Origin: Methanoregula sp.
Lineage (GTDB): Archaea; Halobacteriota; Methanomicrobia; Methanomicrobiales; Methanospirillaceae
Direction: 5' to 3'
DNA: 8,473 bases
Assembly: GCA_030653335.1 (NCBI GenBank)
Contig: JAURZP010000059.1
Span: 1 to 8,473 of the forward strand
The notes under the pieces were generated by a model, which had not been told where the DNA came from, ran no database searches, and worked only from the letters and a program-made list of their open reading frames with translations. The translations under genes and the position numbers were made by a program. Positions within the stretch are counted from its first letter, which is position 1. Each line of letters opens with the position of its first letter. Of the stretch, positions 1 through 7,268 are shown one piece after another.

Positions 1-54
1 GTATTTGTCGCACTCGTAGCAGTCGGGTTAGTTGCACGACAGATCCTGAAATAA
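1..54 (+). CDS. C-terminal end of an unidentified protein (partial, probable membrane segment)
   Basis: Reading from base 1 gives 17 codons and a TAA stop. The residues are VFVALVAVGLVARQILK: about twelve hydrophobic residues followed by a short tail with R and K. This looks like a C-terminal transmembrane helix with a positively charged end, but so little is present that neither family nor topology can be named. The reading frame is inferred from the hydrophobic pattern and the stop; no start lies in the window. It is followed by a pyrimidine-rich tract at 79-91 that could end its transcript, so it is probably not in one operon with nfo, whose start is about 120 bases away. Confidence 0.45.
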   Translation, partial: VFVALVAVGLVARQILK

Positions 55-78
55 ACCGACAACGCCGGTAGGATCATA

Positions 79-91
79 TTTCCTTTTTCTT
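79..91 (+). terminator. Candidate archaeal T-rich terminator after the upstream gene
   Basis: The tract TTTCCTTTTTCTT lies 25 bases after the upstream stop codon. Archaeal RNA polymerase can stop at U-rich tracts without a strong hairpin, so this could end the upstream transcript. The only structure just before it is a weak 4-bp inverted repeat (ACCG at 55-58, CGGT at 66-69). Support is composition and position only. Confidence 0.3.
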
Positions 92-175
92 ACCTTCCCT
101 GCATCCCCGGCCCGGTACGATCACAACCTTATCATAGATCCACCCCGAACCAAGATGCATACAAAACGGTGTGCT

Positions 176-1015
176 ATGGTTCGTGTCGGTGTCCATGTTT
201 CAATCGCAGGCTCGCTCGATCTCGCGGTGGATCGCGCAAAGGATGCAGGCTGCGATGTCTTCCAGCAGTTCTCAAAAAATCCCCGGGGCTGGGCATACAA
301 GCCACTATCGGATGAGGATTGTGATAACTACCGGGCAAAGATCAAGGCAACCGGCATCATCCCCGTTGATCACATGCCCTACCTGCCGAACCTTGCCTCG
401 CCCAAACCGGAGATCTATGAAAAATCCGTACCGGCACTTGCAGCAGAACTTGACCGGTGCGGTAAGTTGGGCATACCCTACCTTGTGACGCATCTCGGCC
501 ACCATCTCGGTGATGGGATTGCCGGCGGGCGGGCGCGGGTCATCCGGGCGATCAACACCGCTATTGACGGATCAGATAATTCCGTGATGCTGCTCCTTGA
601 GAACACTGCGGGCGAGAAGAACAGCGTTGGCAGCAGTTTCGAGCACATACGGGGAATCATGGACGGGCTTGATGCACCAGAGCGCATCGGTATCTGCTTT
701 GACACCTGCCATGCATTTGCGGCAGGGTACGAACTGAGGACTGAGGAGGGTATTGCAGACACTCTCGCACAGTTCGATGAACAGGTAGGAATCAGGAACT
801 TAAAAGTCGTGCACTTAAACGATACGAAAGCCGATAAGGGAAGCGGGCTTGACCGGCATGAGCATATCGGTATGGGTTTTATCGGAGAGGACGGGTTCCG
901 GCGCATACTCCATCATCCGGTTTTTAAGGATCTGCCACTGGTCTGCGAGACTCCGGTTGATGAACGCAGGGACGACCGTGGGAATATTGCCAGAGTAAGG
1001 GAGCTGGCCGGTTAA
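176..1015 (+). CDS. nfo: Endonuclease IV (AP endonuclease, Zn-dependent)
   Basis: The enzyme cleaves DNA 5' of abasic sites in base excision repair and also removes damaged 3' ends. The product is 279 aa, usual for the family, and is a single TIM-barrel AP endonuclease domain. All nine trinuclear-zinc ligands of E. coli Nfo are present with a constant offset of three residues: H66, H106, E142, D176, H179, H213, D226, H228 and E258. They sit in recognisable motifs: THLGHH, LLENTAG, FDTCHAFAAGY, VVHLNDTK, DRHEHIG and CETP. I chose the ATG at 176 over the in-frame ATG at 155 because the family begins at MVRVGVHVS and because GGTG at 168-171 is a plausible ribosome binding site 4 bases upstream; nothing similar precedes 155. 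It is followed by 121 non-coding bases before endA and is probably transcribed alone. An AT-rich stretch near 129-137 may hold its TATA box, but this is weak. Confidence 0.95.
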   Translation: MVRVGVHVSIAGSLDLAVDRAKDAGCDVFQQFSKNPRGWAYKPLSDEDCDNYRAKIKATGIIPVDHMPYLPNLASPKPEIYEKSVPALAAELDRCGKLGIPYLVTHLGHHLGDGIAGGRARVIRAINTAIDGSDNSVMLLLENTAGEKNSVGSSFEHIRGIMDGLDAPERIGICFDTCHAFAAGYELRTEEGIADTLAQFDEQVGIRNLKVVHLNDTKADKGSGLDRHEHIGMGFIGEDGFRRILHHPVFKDLPLVCETPVDERRDDRGNIARVRELAG

Positions 1016-1105
1016 ACCCCGATACCATTTCTTTGTCCGGCAATCCTGCTCGTGCAATCATGGCCCGGATATTCTTCCATAAGTGCTGGACGTTTCAGAG
1101 TGCCC

Positions 1106-1130
1106 TTATTATCACCTAAATACAATATAT
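1106..1130 (+). promoter_or_regulatory. Candidate promoter of the endA-trpS-pheS-pheT operon
   Basis: The 121-bp gap between nfo and endA is otherwise featureless, but it becomes AT-rich here, with two TATA-like boxes: TTATTATC around 1107-1114 and TACAATATAT at 1121-1130. Archaeal transcription usually starts about 25 bases after the TATA box. The first box would place the start at or very near the GTG at 1137, giving an essentially leaderless mRNA, which fits the missing ribosome binding site. The second box would place the start inside the gene and is therefore less likely. Inferred from sequence alone. Confidence 0.35.
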
Positions 1131-1136
1131 CCGGCA

Positions 1137-2147
1137 GTGAAGGCAACATTTGATGGCACTGCGGTGCGTGTAGGAAAGGACGGGCGTGTGCTCTATGAGC
1201 AGAGTGGGTACGGGCGCCTGGAAAAGGATGGCGTGAAACTTGCTCCACAGGAGGCGCTCTATCTTCTCCACCGCCAGAAGATCACATTAGAAGGTTATAC
1301 GTTCGATACCCTGTTTTCAGAGTTTGCCAGCGAACGCAATTTCCTGCGGAGTTTTTTAGTGTACCGCGATCTCCGTGAACGGGGGTATGTGGTGCAGACC
1401 GGCCCGCACGATTTCAGGGTGTTCCGGCGCGGTGAGAAACCCGGAACCGGCGAATCCCTCTATTTAGTCCGTGTGCTCTCGGAACGTGATCCCATCCGGT
1501 TTACCAAACTGATCGAAGAGGTGGTCGCCTCTCGCAATATGCGCAAACAGTACGTGCTTGCGGTTGTCGATGACGAAGAGGAACTCACTTATTACGAGAT
1601 CAAGCTGCAGGTACTGGCAGATGCCAGCACACCCTTAACACCCCTTTCGAAACACGAAGCCGTCCTTATTGGGAAATCAGCGATGGTTAAGATAACTCCC
1701 CCGTCAGACCTCGAGGTATCGGGTTTTGGCAAACGCCTTGACGATGAACGGCTCATGCTTTCTTCGGTTGAACTGCTCTATCTCATGGGAAAAGGTATAG
1801 TTGAGCTTTTGAAAGGGAATGTTCAGGTCAGCACCCGGGAATTTTTTGAACTGGTCCGTGAGAACGATTCGGAACTGGCAGAGAAGGACAAGGTGTACAC
1901 AGAACTCCGTTCGCACGATTATACTCCCCGGACCGGCTACAAGTTCGGCCACCACTTCCGGGTCTACTGCGGCAAGAACGTGCATTCCGACCTGCTGGTA
2001 CATGCGGTGGAACAGGATGCCGCGCTCCCCATGAGCGCAATTTCGCGTTCGGTCCGGATGGCGCACAGTGTCAAAAAGAAGATGTTGTTTGGCGCTGTAC
2101 ATACTAACGGAATCCAATTCGTGGAATTTGCACGAATCAAACTGTGA
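1137..2147 (+). CDS. endA: tRNA-splicing endonuclease, two-repeat (homodimer-type) EndA
   Basis: EndA cuts introns out of precursor tRNAs (and archaeal rRNA) at bulge-helix-bulge structures. From the GTG at 1137 the product is 336 aa, twice the roughly 170 aa of the single-repeat enzymes. It shows two tandem repeats, as in archaeal enzymes working as homodimers. The C-terminal repeat carries the catalytic triad: Y277 in FRVY, H283 in HSDLLV, and a Lys in the SVKKK stretch (K314 most likely). The N-terminal repeat has the matching FRVF and GESLYLV, so the Tyr is Phe and the His is Glu; this half is structural. The reading frame opens at a GTG at 1083, but family proteins begin MKA-x-FDGT, which corresponds to 1137. 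Neither start has a ribosome binding site. It heads a tight cluster; trpS starts 9 bases after its stop. Confidence 0.92.
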   Translation: MKATFDGTAVRVGKDGRVLYEQSGYGRLEKDGVKLAPQEALYLLHRQKITLEGYTFDTLFSEFASERNFLRSFLVYRDLRERGYVVQTGPHDFRVFRRGEKPGTGESLYLVRVLSERDPIRFTKLIEEVVASRNMRKQYVLAVVDDEEELTYYEIKLQVLADASTPLTPLSKHEAVLIGKSAMVKITPPSDLEVSGFGKRLDDERLMLSSVELLYLMGKGIVELLKGNVQVSTREFFELVRENDSELAEKDKVYTELRSHDYTPRTGYKFGHHFRVYCGKNVHSDLLVHAVEQDAALPMSAISRSVRMAHSVKKKMLFGAVHTNGIQFVEFARIKL

Positions 2148-2156
2148 GCACCTTTC

Positions 2157-3413
2157 ATGCAAGAAACGCAGATCAATCCCTGGTCAAGTACACCGTCGCT
2201 CGATATTGAGAAGACATTTGCCGATTTTGGTATCGAGCCCATCGCCCCCATACTTTCCGAGCTACCCTCCGTCCCGTATTTTATGCGGCGGAACATTGTT
2301 GTCGGGCACCGGGACTACCTCCCGATAGCGAGTGCGATCCGCAACCGCACGCCGTTTCATATACTCACCGGGTTCATGCCGAGCGGCCACCCGCATCTTG
2401 GTCACCTGATGGTGATGAAGGAAGTGGTCTGGCACGTAGAGCAGGGCGGTAATGGCTACATCACCATTGCAGACAGGGAGGCGCACGCGGTCAGGGGACT
2501 TTCATGGGAGAAGTGCAACGAGTTCGGGAAAGAGTATCTCGCCTGCCTGTACGCTCTCGGGTTTGAGGGCACCACGTATTTCCAGAGCAGAAACGACCGG
2601 CTCAAGGATCTTGCGTTTGAGGCAGCAACGAAGGTGAACTTCTCGGAACTCGCCGCGATTTACGGATTCGGTGCCGACACCGTTCTTGCCCACGCAGACA
2701 GCGTGATTACGCAGGTGGCAGACATCCTGTATCCCCAGATTGACCGTGAACCAGCACCTACGCTTGTGCCAGTCGGTGTCGATCAGGATCCGCATATCCG
2801 GCTCACCCGCGGGATTGCGCACAAGATGCGGATGTTCACCGTAGAGGAGCGCGATGGTTACATCAGTGTCCGGTCCAAGAACGCGCCGGAAGCAGCGCTC
2901 GATGCGGTGAAACAGGCATTCCCGCACGCGAAAAAATATGAAGGCCACGTGGATATCAAAGGTGCGCAGTGCGCTGACGTGAGTGCGAAAGTCCGTGAGA
3001 TTGAACGGGCGCACGGCGGTTTTGCGTTTTACTCGCCATCCTCCACCTATCACATCTTCATGCCGGGGCTCACGGGCGGCAAGATGTCGAGCAGTATCCC
3101 TGAGAGCATCATCTCGTTCTATGAGCCCGAAGCGGTTGTGAGAAAGAAAGTGATGAGCGGGATCACTGGCGGGAGGGCGACCCTGGAAGAGCAGAAGCGG
3201 CTCGGTGGCGAACCGGATAAGTGCTCGCTCTACCTGCTCAATCTCTTCCACATGGTAACCGATGATACGGAACTGGCAGAGATCCACAGGAAATGCACGG
3301 CAGGCGAGATCACCTGCGGGCAGTGCAAGAAGGAGACTGCCGAGCGGGTTGTTGCGTTCCTTTACGACTTTAAGGAAAAGATGGACGCAGCTTCAGACAG
3401 GATTGAGGTGTGA
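2157..3413 (+). CDS. trpS: Tryptophanyl-tRNA synthetase, archaeal type
   Basis: This class I synthetase charges tRNA-Trp with tryptophan in the cytoplasm. The product is 418 aa, normal for archaeal/eukaryotic-type TrpRS. The Rossmann-fold catalytic core shows the HIGH-type signature PHLGH near residue 80, the VGVDQDPH segment near 206-213, and a perfect KMSSS loop near 309-313. The N-terminus INPWSS is typical of the archaeal form, supporting the ATG at 2157. The ribosome binding site is weak (GTGAG across the endA stop), so translation may depend on coupling with endA. The C-terminal helical domain holds four cysteines (C356, C380, C387, C390) spaced C-x23-C-x6-C-x2-C, close to the 4Fe-4S motif reported for Thermotoga maritima TrpRS; metal binding is inferred. 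The stop is separated from the pheS start by one base. Confidence 0.96.
   Translation: MQETQINPWSSTPSLDIEKTFADFGIEPIAPILSELPSVPYFMRRNIVVGHRDYLPIASAIRNRTPFHILTGFMPSGHPHLGHLMVMKEVVWHVEQGGNGYITIADREAHAVRGLSWEKCNEFGKEYLACLYALGFEGTTYFQSRNDRLKDLAFEAATKVNFSELAAIYGFGADTVLAHADSVITQVADILYPQIDREPAPTLVPVGVDQDPHIRLTRGIAHKMRMFTVEERDGYISVRSKNAPEAALDAVKQAFPHAKKYEGHVDIKGAQCADVSAKVREIERAHGGFAFYSPSSTYHIFMPGLTGGKMSSSIPESIISFYEPEAVVRKKVMSGITGGRATLEEQKRLGGEPDKCSLYLLNLFHMVTDDTELAEIHRKCTAGEITCGQCKKETAERVVAFLYDFKEKMDAASDRIEV
3405..3410 (+). promoter_or_regulatory. Ribosome binding site of pheS (decides its start)
   Basis: GAGGTG lies 4 bases before the ATG at 3415 and is complementary to the archaeal 16S rRNA 3' end. 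It sits inside the last codons of trpS. It supports 3415 as the start although the frame is open upstream to 3262, where the sequence is the overlapping trpS gene. Confidence 0.75.
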
Positions 3414-3414
3414 G

Positions 3415-4857
3415 ATGGCAGAACTGACGCAGAACGAGAAACGGTTGCTTGCAATACTTGAAAAGGAGAAGAAGGCAGATGCCCCGCACCTTGCAGGTCT
3501 GCTGGATGCAACGCCGGAAGCCGTGGTGCAGTGGGCGCACCTTGCCGGGGACAAGGGGTTTGCCACGGTTGAACGGGTGGTAGTAAAGGAGTATATATAC
3601 ACAGATGAGGGGAAGGCATATGCTCAGAACGGTCTACCCGAAACGCAGCTCCTCCGCTTTATCCTGCCGGGAACTACGCTTGCCGATCTCCAGAAGCACG
3701 AGGCATTTAAGATAGGTTTTGGCCAACTGAGAAAGAAAGGGCTCGTGAAAGTCGAGGGGACCTCTGTTACAAAAACTGCAGGTGCGTCTACTGATGCAGA
3801 TGAAGCCGCCATCAGGAATCCGTCCGGTGCAGATCCGAAAACAAAAGATCTTATCAAGCGCGGTATTTTACAGGAATCAGAGACCGTCAGGTACGCAATT
3901 GCCATTACTACTGCCGGGCTTTCGCTCGTCAAAAAAGGTCTCGACCTCCGCGGGGAGAGCGGCACTCTCACCCGTGACCAGATCATTTCAGGTGAATGGA
4001 AAACCGCAAACCTCCGCAAGTACGATGTGACCAAGCTCCCGAAGAAAGCCTGGCCCGGCAAGATTCACCCGTACCAGCGGATCATCGCAGAGATGCGTGA
4101 GATCCTGTTAGAGATGGGATTTACTGAACTCTACGGTGGCATTGTTCAGCAGTCCTACTGGAACTTCGACGCGCTTTTCCAGCCGCAGGACCACCCGGCC
4201 CGCGAGATGCAGGACACGTTCTATCTCAGAGAGACCCTCCCGCTCCCACCGGGGTACGAGAAAGTGAAAGCGATGCACGAGTGCGGCGGCGAGACCTCCT
4301 CTACCGGCTGGGGCGGAATCTGGAAGGAAGAAAAAGCCGAGCAGTGCGTGCTCCGGACCCACACCACGAGTGTCTCTATCCAGTACCTCGCCCGTAACCC
4401 GAACCCCCCCGTCAAGGCCTTCTGCATAGGCAGGGTCTACCGGCGCGAAACGATCGACACCACTCACCTTGCCGAGTTCGAACAGCTCGAAGGGATTGTG
4501 ATGGACGAGGGTGTTACATTCGGGAACCTGCTCGGGATCCTTCGCGAGTTCTACCACCGTATGGGCTTTGAGGGCGTGCGGTTCAAACCCTCGTACTACC
4601 CGTACACGGAGCCGAGCCTCGACGCTGAAGTATATGTCGAGGGCATCGGCTGGATCGAGATGGGCGGTGCCGGCATCTTCCGCGAGGAAGTCACTGCCCC
4701 GCTCGGGATCAATTATCCTGTCCTTGCATGGGGTCTTGGCGTGAGCCGGATTGCGATGCTCCGCCTTGGTCTTAAGGATCTCCGCTACCTGCATAAGAGT
4801 GACGTGGCGTTCCTCCGCGAAACACCAGCCCTGCGCCACACAAAGGGAGGTATCTGA
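3415..4857 (+). CDS. pheS: Phenylalanyl-tRNA synthetase alpha subunit
   Basis: PheS is the catalytic subunit of the alpha2-beta2 enzyme that charges tRNA-Phe. The product is 480 aa, as expected for the archaeal/eukaryotic form. Residues 1 to about 180 form the N-terminal helical and winged-helix-like part that contacts tRNA. The class II catalytic domain follows: a motif 1 helix after HPYQR near 219-236, motif 2 with FCIGRVYRRETID and the following FEQLEG at 336-360, and motif 3 GLGVSRIAMLRLG at 440-452. RTHTTS near 314-319 and the GGAGIFREEVTAP stretch near 417-429 belong to the substrate site. The start at 3415 is chosen from the GAGGTG site and from the MAELTQNEKRLL beginning; the extra 51 codons upstream are trpS read in another frame. 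It lies one base after trpS and one base before pheT, implying coupled translation. Confidence 0.96.
   Translation: MAELTQNEKRLLAILEKEKKADAPHLAGLLDATPEAVVQWAHLAGDKGFATVERVVVKEYIYTDEGKAYAQNGLPETQLLRFILPGTTLADLQKHEAFKIGFGQLRKKGLVKVEGTSVTKTAGASTDADEAAIRNPSGADPKTKDLIKRGILQESETVRYAIAITTAGLSLVKKGLDLRGESGTLTRDQIISGEWKTANLRKYDVTKLPKKAWPGKIHPYQRIIAEMREILLEMGFTELYGGIVQQSYWNFDALFQPQDHPAREMQDTFYLRETLPLPPGYEKVKAMHECGGETSSTGWGGIWKEEKAEQCVLRTHTTSVSIQYLARNPNPPVKAFCIGRVYRRETIDTTHLAEFEQLEGIVMDEGVTFGNLLGILREFYHRMGFEGVRFKPSYYPYTEPSLDAEVYVEGIGWIEMGGAGIFREEVTAPLGINYPVLAWGLGVSRIAMLRLGLKDLRYLHKSDVAFLRETPALRHTKGGI
4845..4851 (+). promoter_or_regulatory. Ribosome binding site of pheT
   Basis: GGGAGGT is a near-perfect archaeal Shine-Dalgarno sequence 7 bases before the ATG at 4859, inside the last codons of pheS. 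It sets the pheT start although the frame is open back to 4751 within pheS. Confidence 0.8.
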
Positions 4858-4858
4858 A

Positions 4859-6487
4859 ATGGCAGTCATCACACTCCCCTACAAATATCTTGAGCGGCTC
4901 ACCCGCACCGACAAAAAGACGATCCTCGACAAGGTCGCCTTCATCGGCTCGGATGTGGAGCGGATCGAAGAAGATCATGCAGACGTGGAGTTCTTCCCGG
5001 ATCGCCCAGACCTCTTCTCACCGGAAGGCGTAGCGCGGGCCATGCGGGGCTACCTCGGTATCGAGACCGGGCTTTCTGTGTACCCGGTAAAGCCATCGGG
5101 TATTTCGTTCACTGTCGATCCTGCACTCGCAAATATCCGCCCTGTGCTCGGAGCCGCGGTCATTCGCGGGGTCTCGTTCGATGACGAGTCAATCCAGAGC
5201 ATCATGTCCCTGCAGGAATCGCTCCACTGGGCAGTTGGCAGGGGCAGGAGCAAAGTAGCGATCGGCATCCATGACCTCGACACGGTCAAACCCCCGTTCC
5301 ACTACATTGCCTCGACTAAAAGCCGGAAGTTCATCCCGCTCGACTATACCGAGTCGATGACCATGGACGAGATGCTACTGAAACACCCAAAGGGCAGGGA
5401 CTATGCAAAGATCGTAAAAGACTTCCCGCTCTTCCCGTTGATCGTGGACAAGGACGACCATGTCCTTTCGTTTCCCCCGATCATCAATGGTGAGCGGACA
5501 CGGGTGACTCTCGATACGAAGAATATCCTCCTCGATACGACCGGCACCGACAAGCGGGCGGTCGGCGTTGCGGTCAATATTATCTGCACTGCGATGGCAG
5601 AGGCAGGCGCGACTATTGAGAGCGTTGAGATCGGTGGCGTGCAGACCCCGACCCTTGCTCCCGTTGAGCGGACCGTGAGCGTGCAGGAGTGCTCCCGGCT
5701 CCTGGGGATTGAGCTGACCGCAGTCACGATGGCAGGGCTTCTCCGGAAGATGCGGTTCGGTGCTGAACCAGCAGGCGCAGATAAGTTAAACGTGCAGGTG
5801 CCCTGCTACAGGGCCGACATCATGCACGACTGGGATCTCTTTGAGGACGTCGCGATTGCATACGGCTACGACCGTATCATTGCTGCCCCACCAGCAACAT
5901 TCACTGTGGGAAAACCCCACCCGGTGCAGGTCAACGCAGCCCTTGCCCGCGAAGCCTTCTGTGGTCTCGGCTACCTTGAAGTGATGCCGTTTACGCTGAC
6001 AAATGAGGATGTGCTCTACAAAAAGATGCAGCGCGATGAGAAGAACGGCGTCCTCCATGTCATGCACCCGATCAGCATCGAGAATACGGTGGTCAGGACC
6101 GAGCTCCTTCCCCTGCTCCTCGAATTTTTAACCCTGAACCGGCACCGGGAACTCCCGCAGCGCCTTTTCACGGTCGGCGACGTCGTGGATTCCTGCCTCA
6201 CGTACCAGCAGGCAGCCGGTGTCAGTACGCATCCGGACGCGGACTTCTCGGAGGCCTACGCCTCGGCTGATGCGATGCTCCATGAGCTCTCCATTGACTA
6301 TACCGTGAAGGAATCGGCTGACGCGGCATTTATCGATGGGCGCCGTGGCGATATCATCGTGGCCGGAAAAAAGATTGGAGTCTTTGGCGAGATCCATCCC
6401 GCTGTGTTAAACGCGTTTGAACTCGAGCACTCCGTTGCTGCGTTCGAGTTCGATCTCAGAGCCGTACCGGGATATCCCGTGCTCTGA
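4859..6487 (+). CDS. pheT: Phenylalanyl-tRNA synthetase beta subunit
   Basis: PheT is the partner of PheS; it holds the editing site that hydrolyses mischarged Tyr-tRNA-Phe and helps position tRNA. The product is 542 aa, the compact archaeal/eukaryotic form without the N-terminal EMAP-like and C-terminal anticodon-binding domains of bacterial PheT. An N-terminal part covers residues 1 to about 85. The B3/B4 editing region covers roughly 90-270, including RPVLGAAVIRGV and LHWAVGRGRSKVAIGIHDLD. A B5 domain follows (VSVQECSRLLGIEL at about 273-286 through VPCYRADIMHDWDLFEDVAIAYGYDRI at about 314-340). A catalytically inactive class II-like core occupies the rest. The start is fixed by the strong ribosome binding site, and the gap from pheS is one base. 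Its last 32 bases overlap the 3' end of hisF on the other strand. Confidence 0.96.
   Translation: MAVITLPYKYLERLTRTDKKTILDKVAFIGSDVERIEEDHADVEFFPDRPDLFSPEGVARAMRGYLGIETGLSVYPVKPSGISFTVDPALANIRPVLGAAVIRGVSFDDESIQSIMSLQESLHWAVGRGRSKVAIGIHDLDTVKPPFHYIASTKSRKFIPLDYTESMTMDEMLLKHPKGRDYAKIVKDFPLFPLIVDKDDHVLSFPPIINGERTRVTLDTKNILLDTTGTDKRAVGVAVNIICTAMAEAGATIESVEIGGVQTPTLAPVERTVSVQECSRLLGIELTAVTMAGLLRKMRFGAEPAGADKLNVQVPCYRADIMHDWDLFEDVAIAYGYDRIIAAPPATFTVGKPHPVQVNAALAREAFCGLGYLEVMPFTLTNEDVLYKKMQRDEKNGVLHVMHPISIENTVVRTELLPLLLEFLTLNRHRELPQRLFTVGDVVDSCLTYQQAAGVSTHPDADFSEAYASADAMLHELSIDYTVKESADAAFIDGRRGDIIVAGKKIGVFGEIHPAVLNAFELEHSVAAFEFDLRAVPGYPVL
6367..6372 (-). terminator. Candidate terminator of hisF inside pheT
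   Basis: On the minus strand the first run of six T lies 84 bases past the hisF stop, opposite the AGKK codons of pheT. If the hisF transcript ends here, it is antisense to the last ~120 bases of pheT. The tract could equally be a by-product of Lys codons. Confidence 0.25.
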
Positions 6488-7262
6488 GATACTCTTTTAC
6501 ATCTTTTACTGTGAATTCACCGTAGTGAAAGACGCTTGCCGCAAGGCAGGCATCGGCTTTTCCTTTGGTAAAACCGTCATAGAAATGTTCAAGAGTGCCG
6601 ACACCGCCGCTTGCGATCACCGGAATGCCGGCTGCATCGGAAATAGCAGAGGTAATCGCGATATCAAACCCGTTCTTCGTACCATCGGTCTCCATGCTCG
6701 TTAACAGGATCTCTCCCGCCCCTCGCTCCTCAGCCTCTGTTGCCCACGCAACGGCATCGATGCCAGTCGGTTTGCTGCCCCCATAGATCACCACTTCGTA
6801 CCAGCATTTTGTGCCGTCTTCGAGATACACGGGGATTGCCTTTTCGTTCGGGGTGAAATTCCGGCGCACATCCATGGCGACCACGATACACTGCGTGCCA
6901 AAGGATTCTGCACCCTTCGTGATCAGGGTGGGATCGTGTACGGCGCTCGTGTTCATGCTCACCTTATCGGCGCCGGCTCTGAGGATCTGCTGGATATCTT
7001 CTAAGGAACGGATACCGCCTCCGACCGTCAGCGGGAGGAAGAGCTGGTCTGCTGCCCGTTTGATCAGTTCGATGATGATGCCCCGTTTTTCCTTAGACGC
7101 GGTGATATCTAAGAATACCACTTCATCTGCGCCCTGCTCATTATACCGCTCGGAAAGCTCTACCGGGTCGCCGGCATCTCTCAGTCCGAGAAAATTCGTC
7201 CCCTTGACCACTCTTCCGTCCTTGAGATCGAGGCAGGGAATGATCCGCCGTGTGAGCACCAT
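6456..7262 (-). CDS. hisF: Imidazole glycerol phosphate synthase, cyclase subunit
   Basis: HisF joins with the glutaminase HisH to convert PRFAR plus ammonia into imidazole glycerol phosphate and AICAR, the fifth step of histidine biosynthesis and a link to purine synthesis. The product is 268 aa, a single beta/alpha barrel. Both catalytic aspartates are present: D12 in IIPCLDLKDGRVVKG and D131 in VVAMDVRRN (D11 and D130 in T. maritima). Phosphate-binding loops are visible in TVGGGIRS, LLTSMETDGTKNG and VIASGGVG. It is somewhat longer than the bacterial enzyme because of a segment around residues 133-160, which I believe is common in methanogen HisF. The ATG at 7262 is chosen over upstream in-frame codons because family proteins begin MVLTRRIIPCLD and AAAGGTG precedes it. 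No other his gene is nearby. Its 3' end overlaps pheT by 32 bases. Confidence 0.96.
   Translation of the reverse strand: MVLTRRIIPCLDLKDGRVVKGTNFLGLRDAGDPVELSERYNEQGADEVVFLDITASKEKRGIIIELIKRAADQLFLPLTVGGGIRSLEDIQQILRAGADKVSMNTSAVHDPTLITKGAESFGTQCIVVAMDVRRNFTPNEKAIPVYLEDGTKCWYEVVIYGGSKPTGIDAVAWATEAEERGAGEILLTSMETDGTKNGFDIAITSAISDAAGIPVIASGGVGTLEHFYDGFTKGKADACLAASVFHYGEFTVKDVKEYLRARDIPVRL
6495..6507 (+). terminator. Candidate terminator of the endA-pheT operon
   Basis: Two TTTT tracts (6495-6498 and 6504-6507) follow the pheT stop by 8 to 20 bases, a common arrangement for archaeal U-tract termination. They lie inside the opposite-strand hisF gene, so codon constraints of hisF could also explain them. 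Confidence 0.35.
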
Positions 7263-7268
7263 TGGATA

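Noticed and set aside
1869..3283. 15-base direct repeat CGGAACTGGCAGAGA in endA (about 1869) and trpS (about 3269)
   Set aside because: Both copies encode a S/T-E-L-A-E peptide in unrelated proteins with the same preferred codons; coincidence is the simplest explanation.
2502..3287. 261-codon open frame on the minus strand opposite trpS
   Set aside because: It is antisense to a clear TrpRS, has no recognisable motif and no ribosome binding site; a shadow of codon bias in a GC-rich gene.
3262..3414. 51-codon N-terminal extension of pheS into trpS
   Set aside because: It is trpS sequence read in another frame. The GAGGTG site before 3415 and the family-typical start settle the matter.
4108..4872. 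254-codon open frame on the minus strand opposite pheS
   Set aside because: It lies antisense to the conserved catalytic domain of PheS and resembles no family I know; a shadow frame.
6511..6529. Palindrome GTGAATTCAC and overlapping TTCAC-CGTA-GTGAA hairpin as a hisF regulatory site
   Set aside because: It lies within conserved hisF codons near the C-terminus and is short. I mention it only as part of the convergent overlap, not as a separate element.
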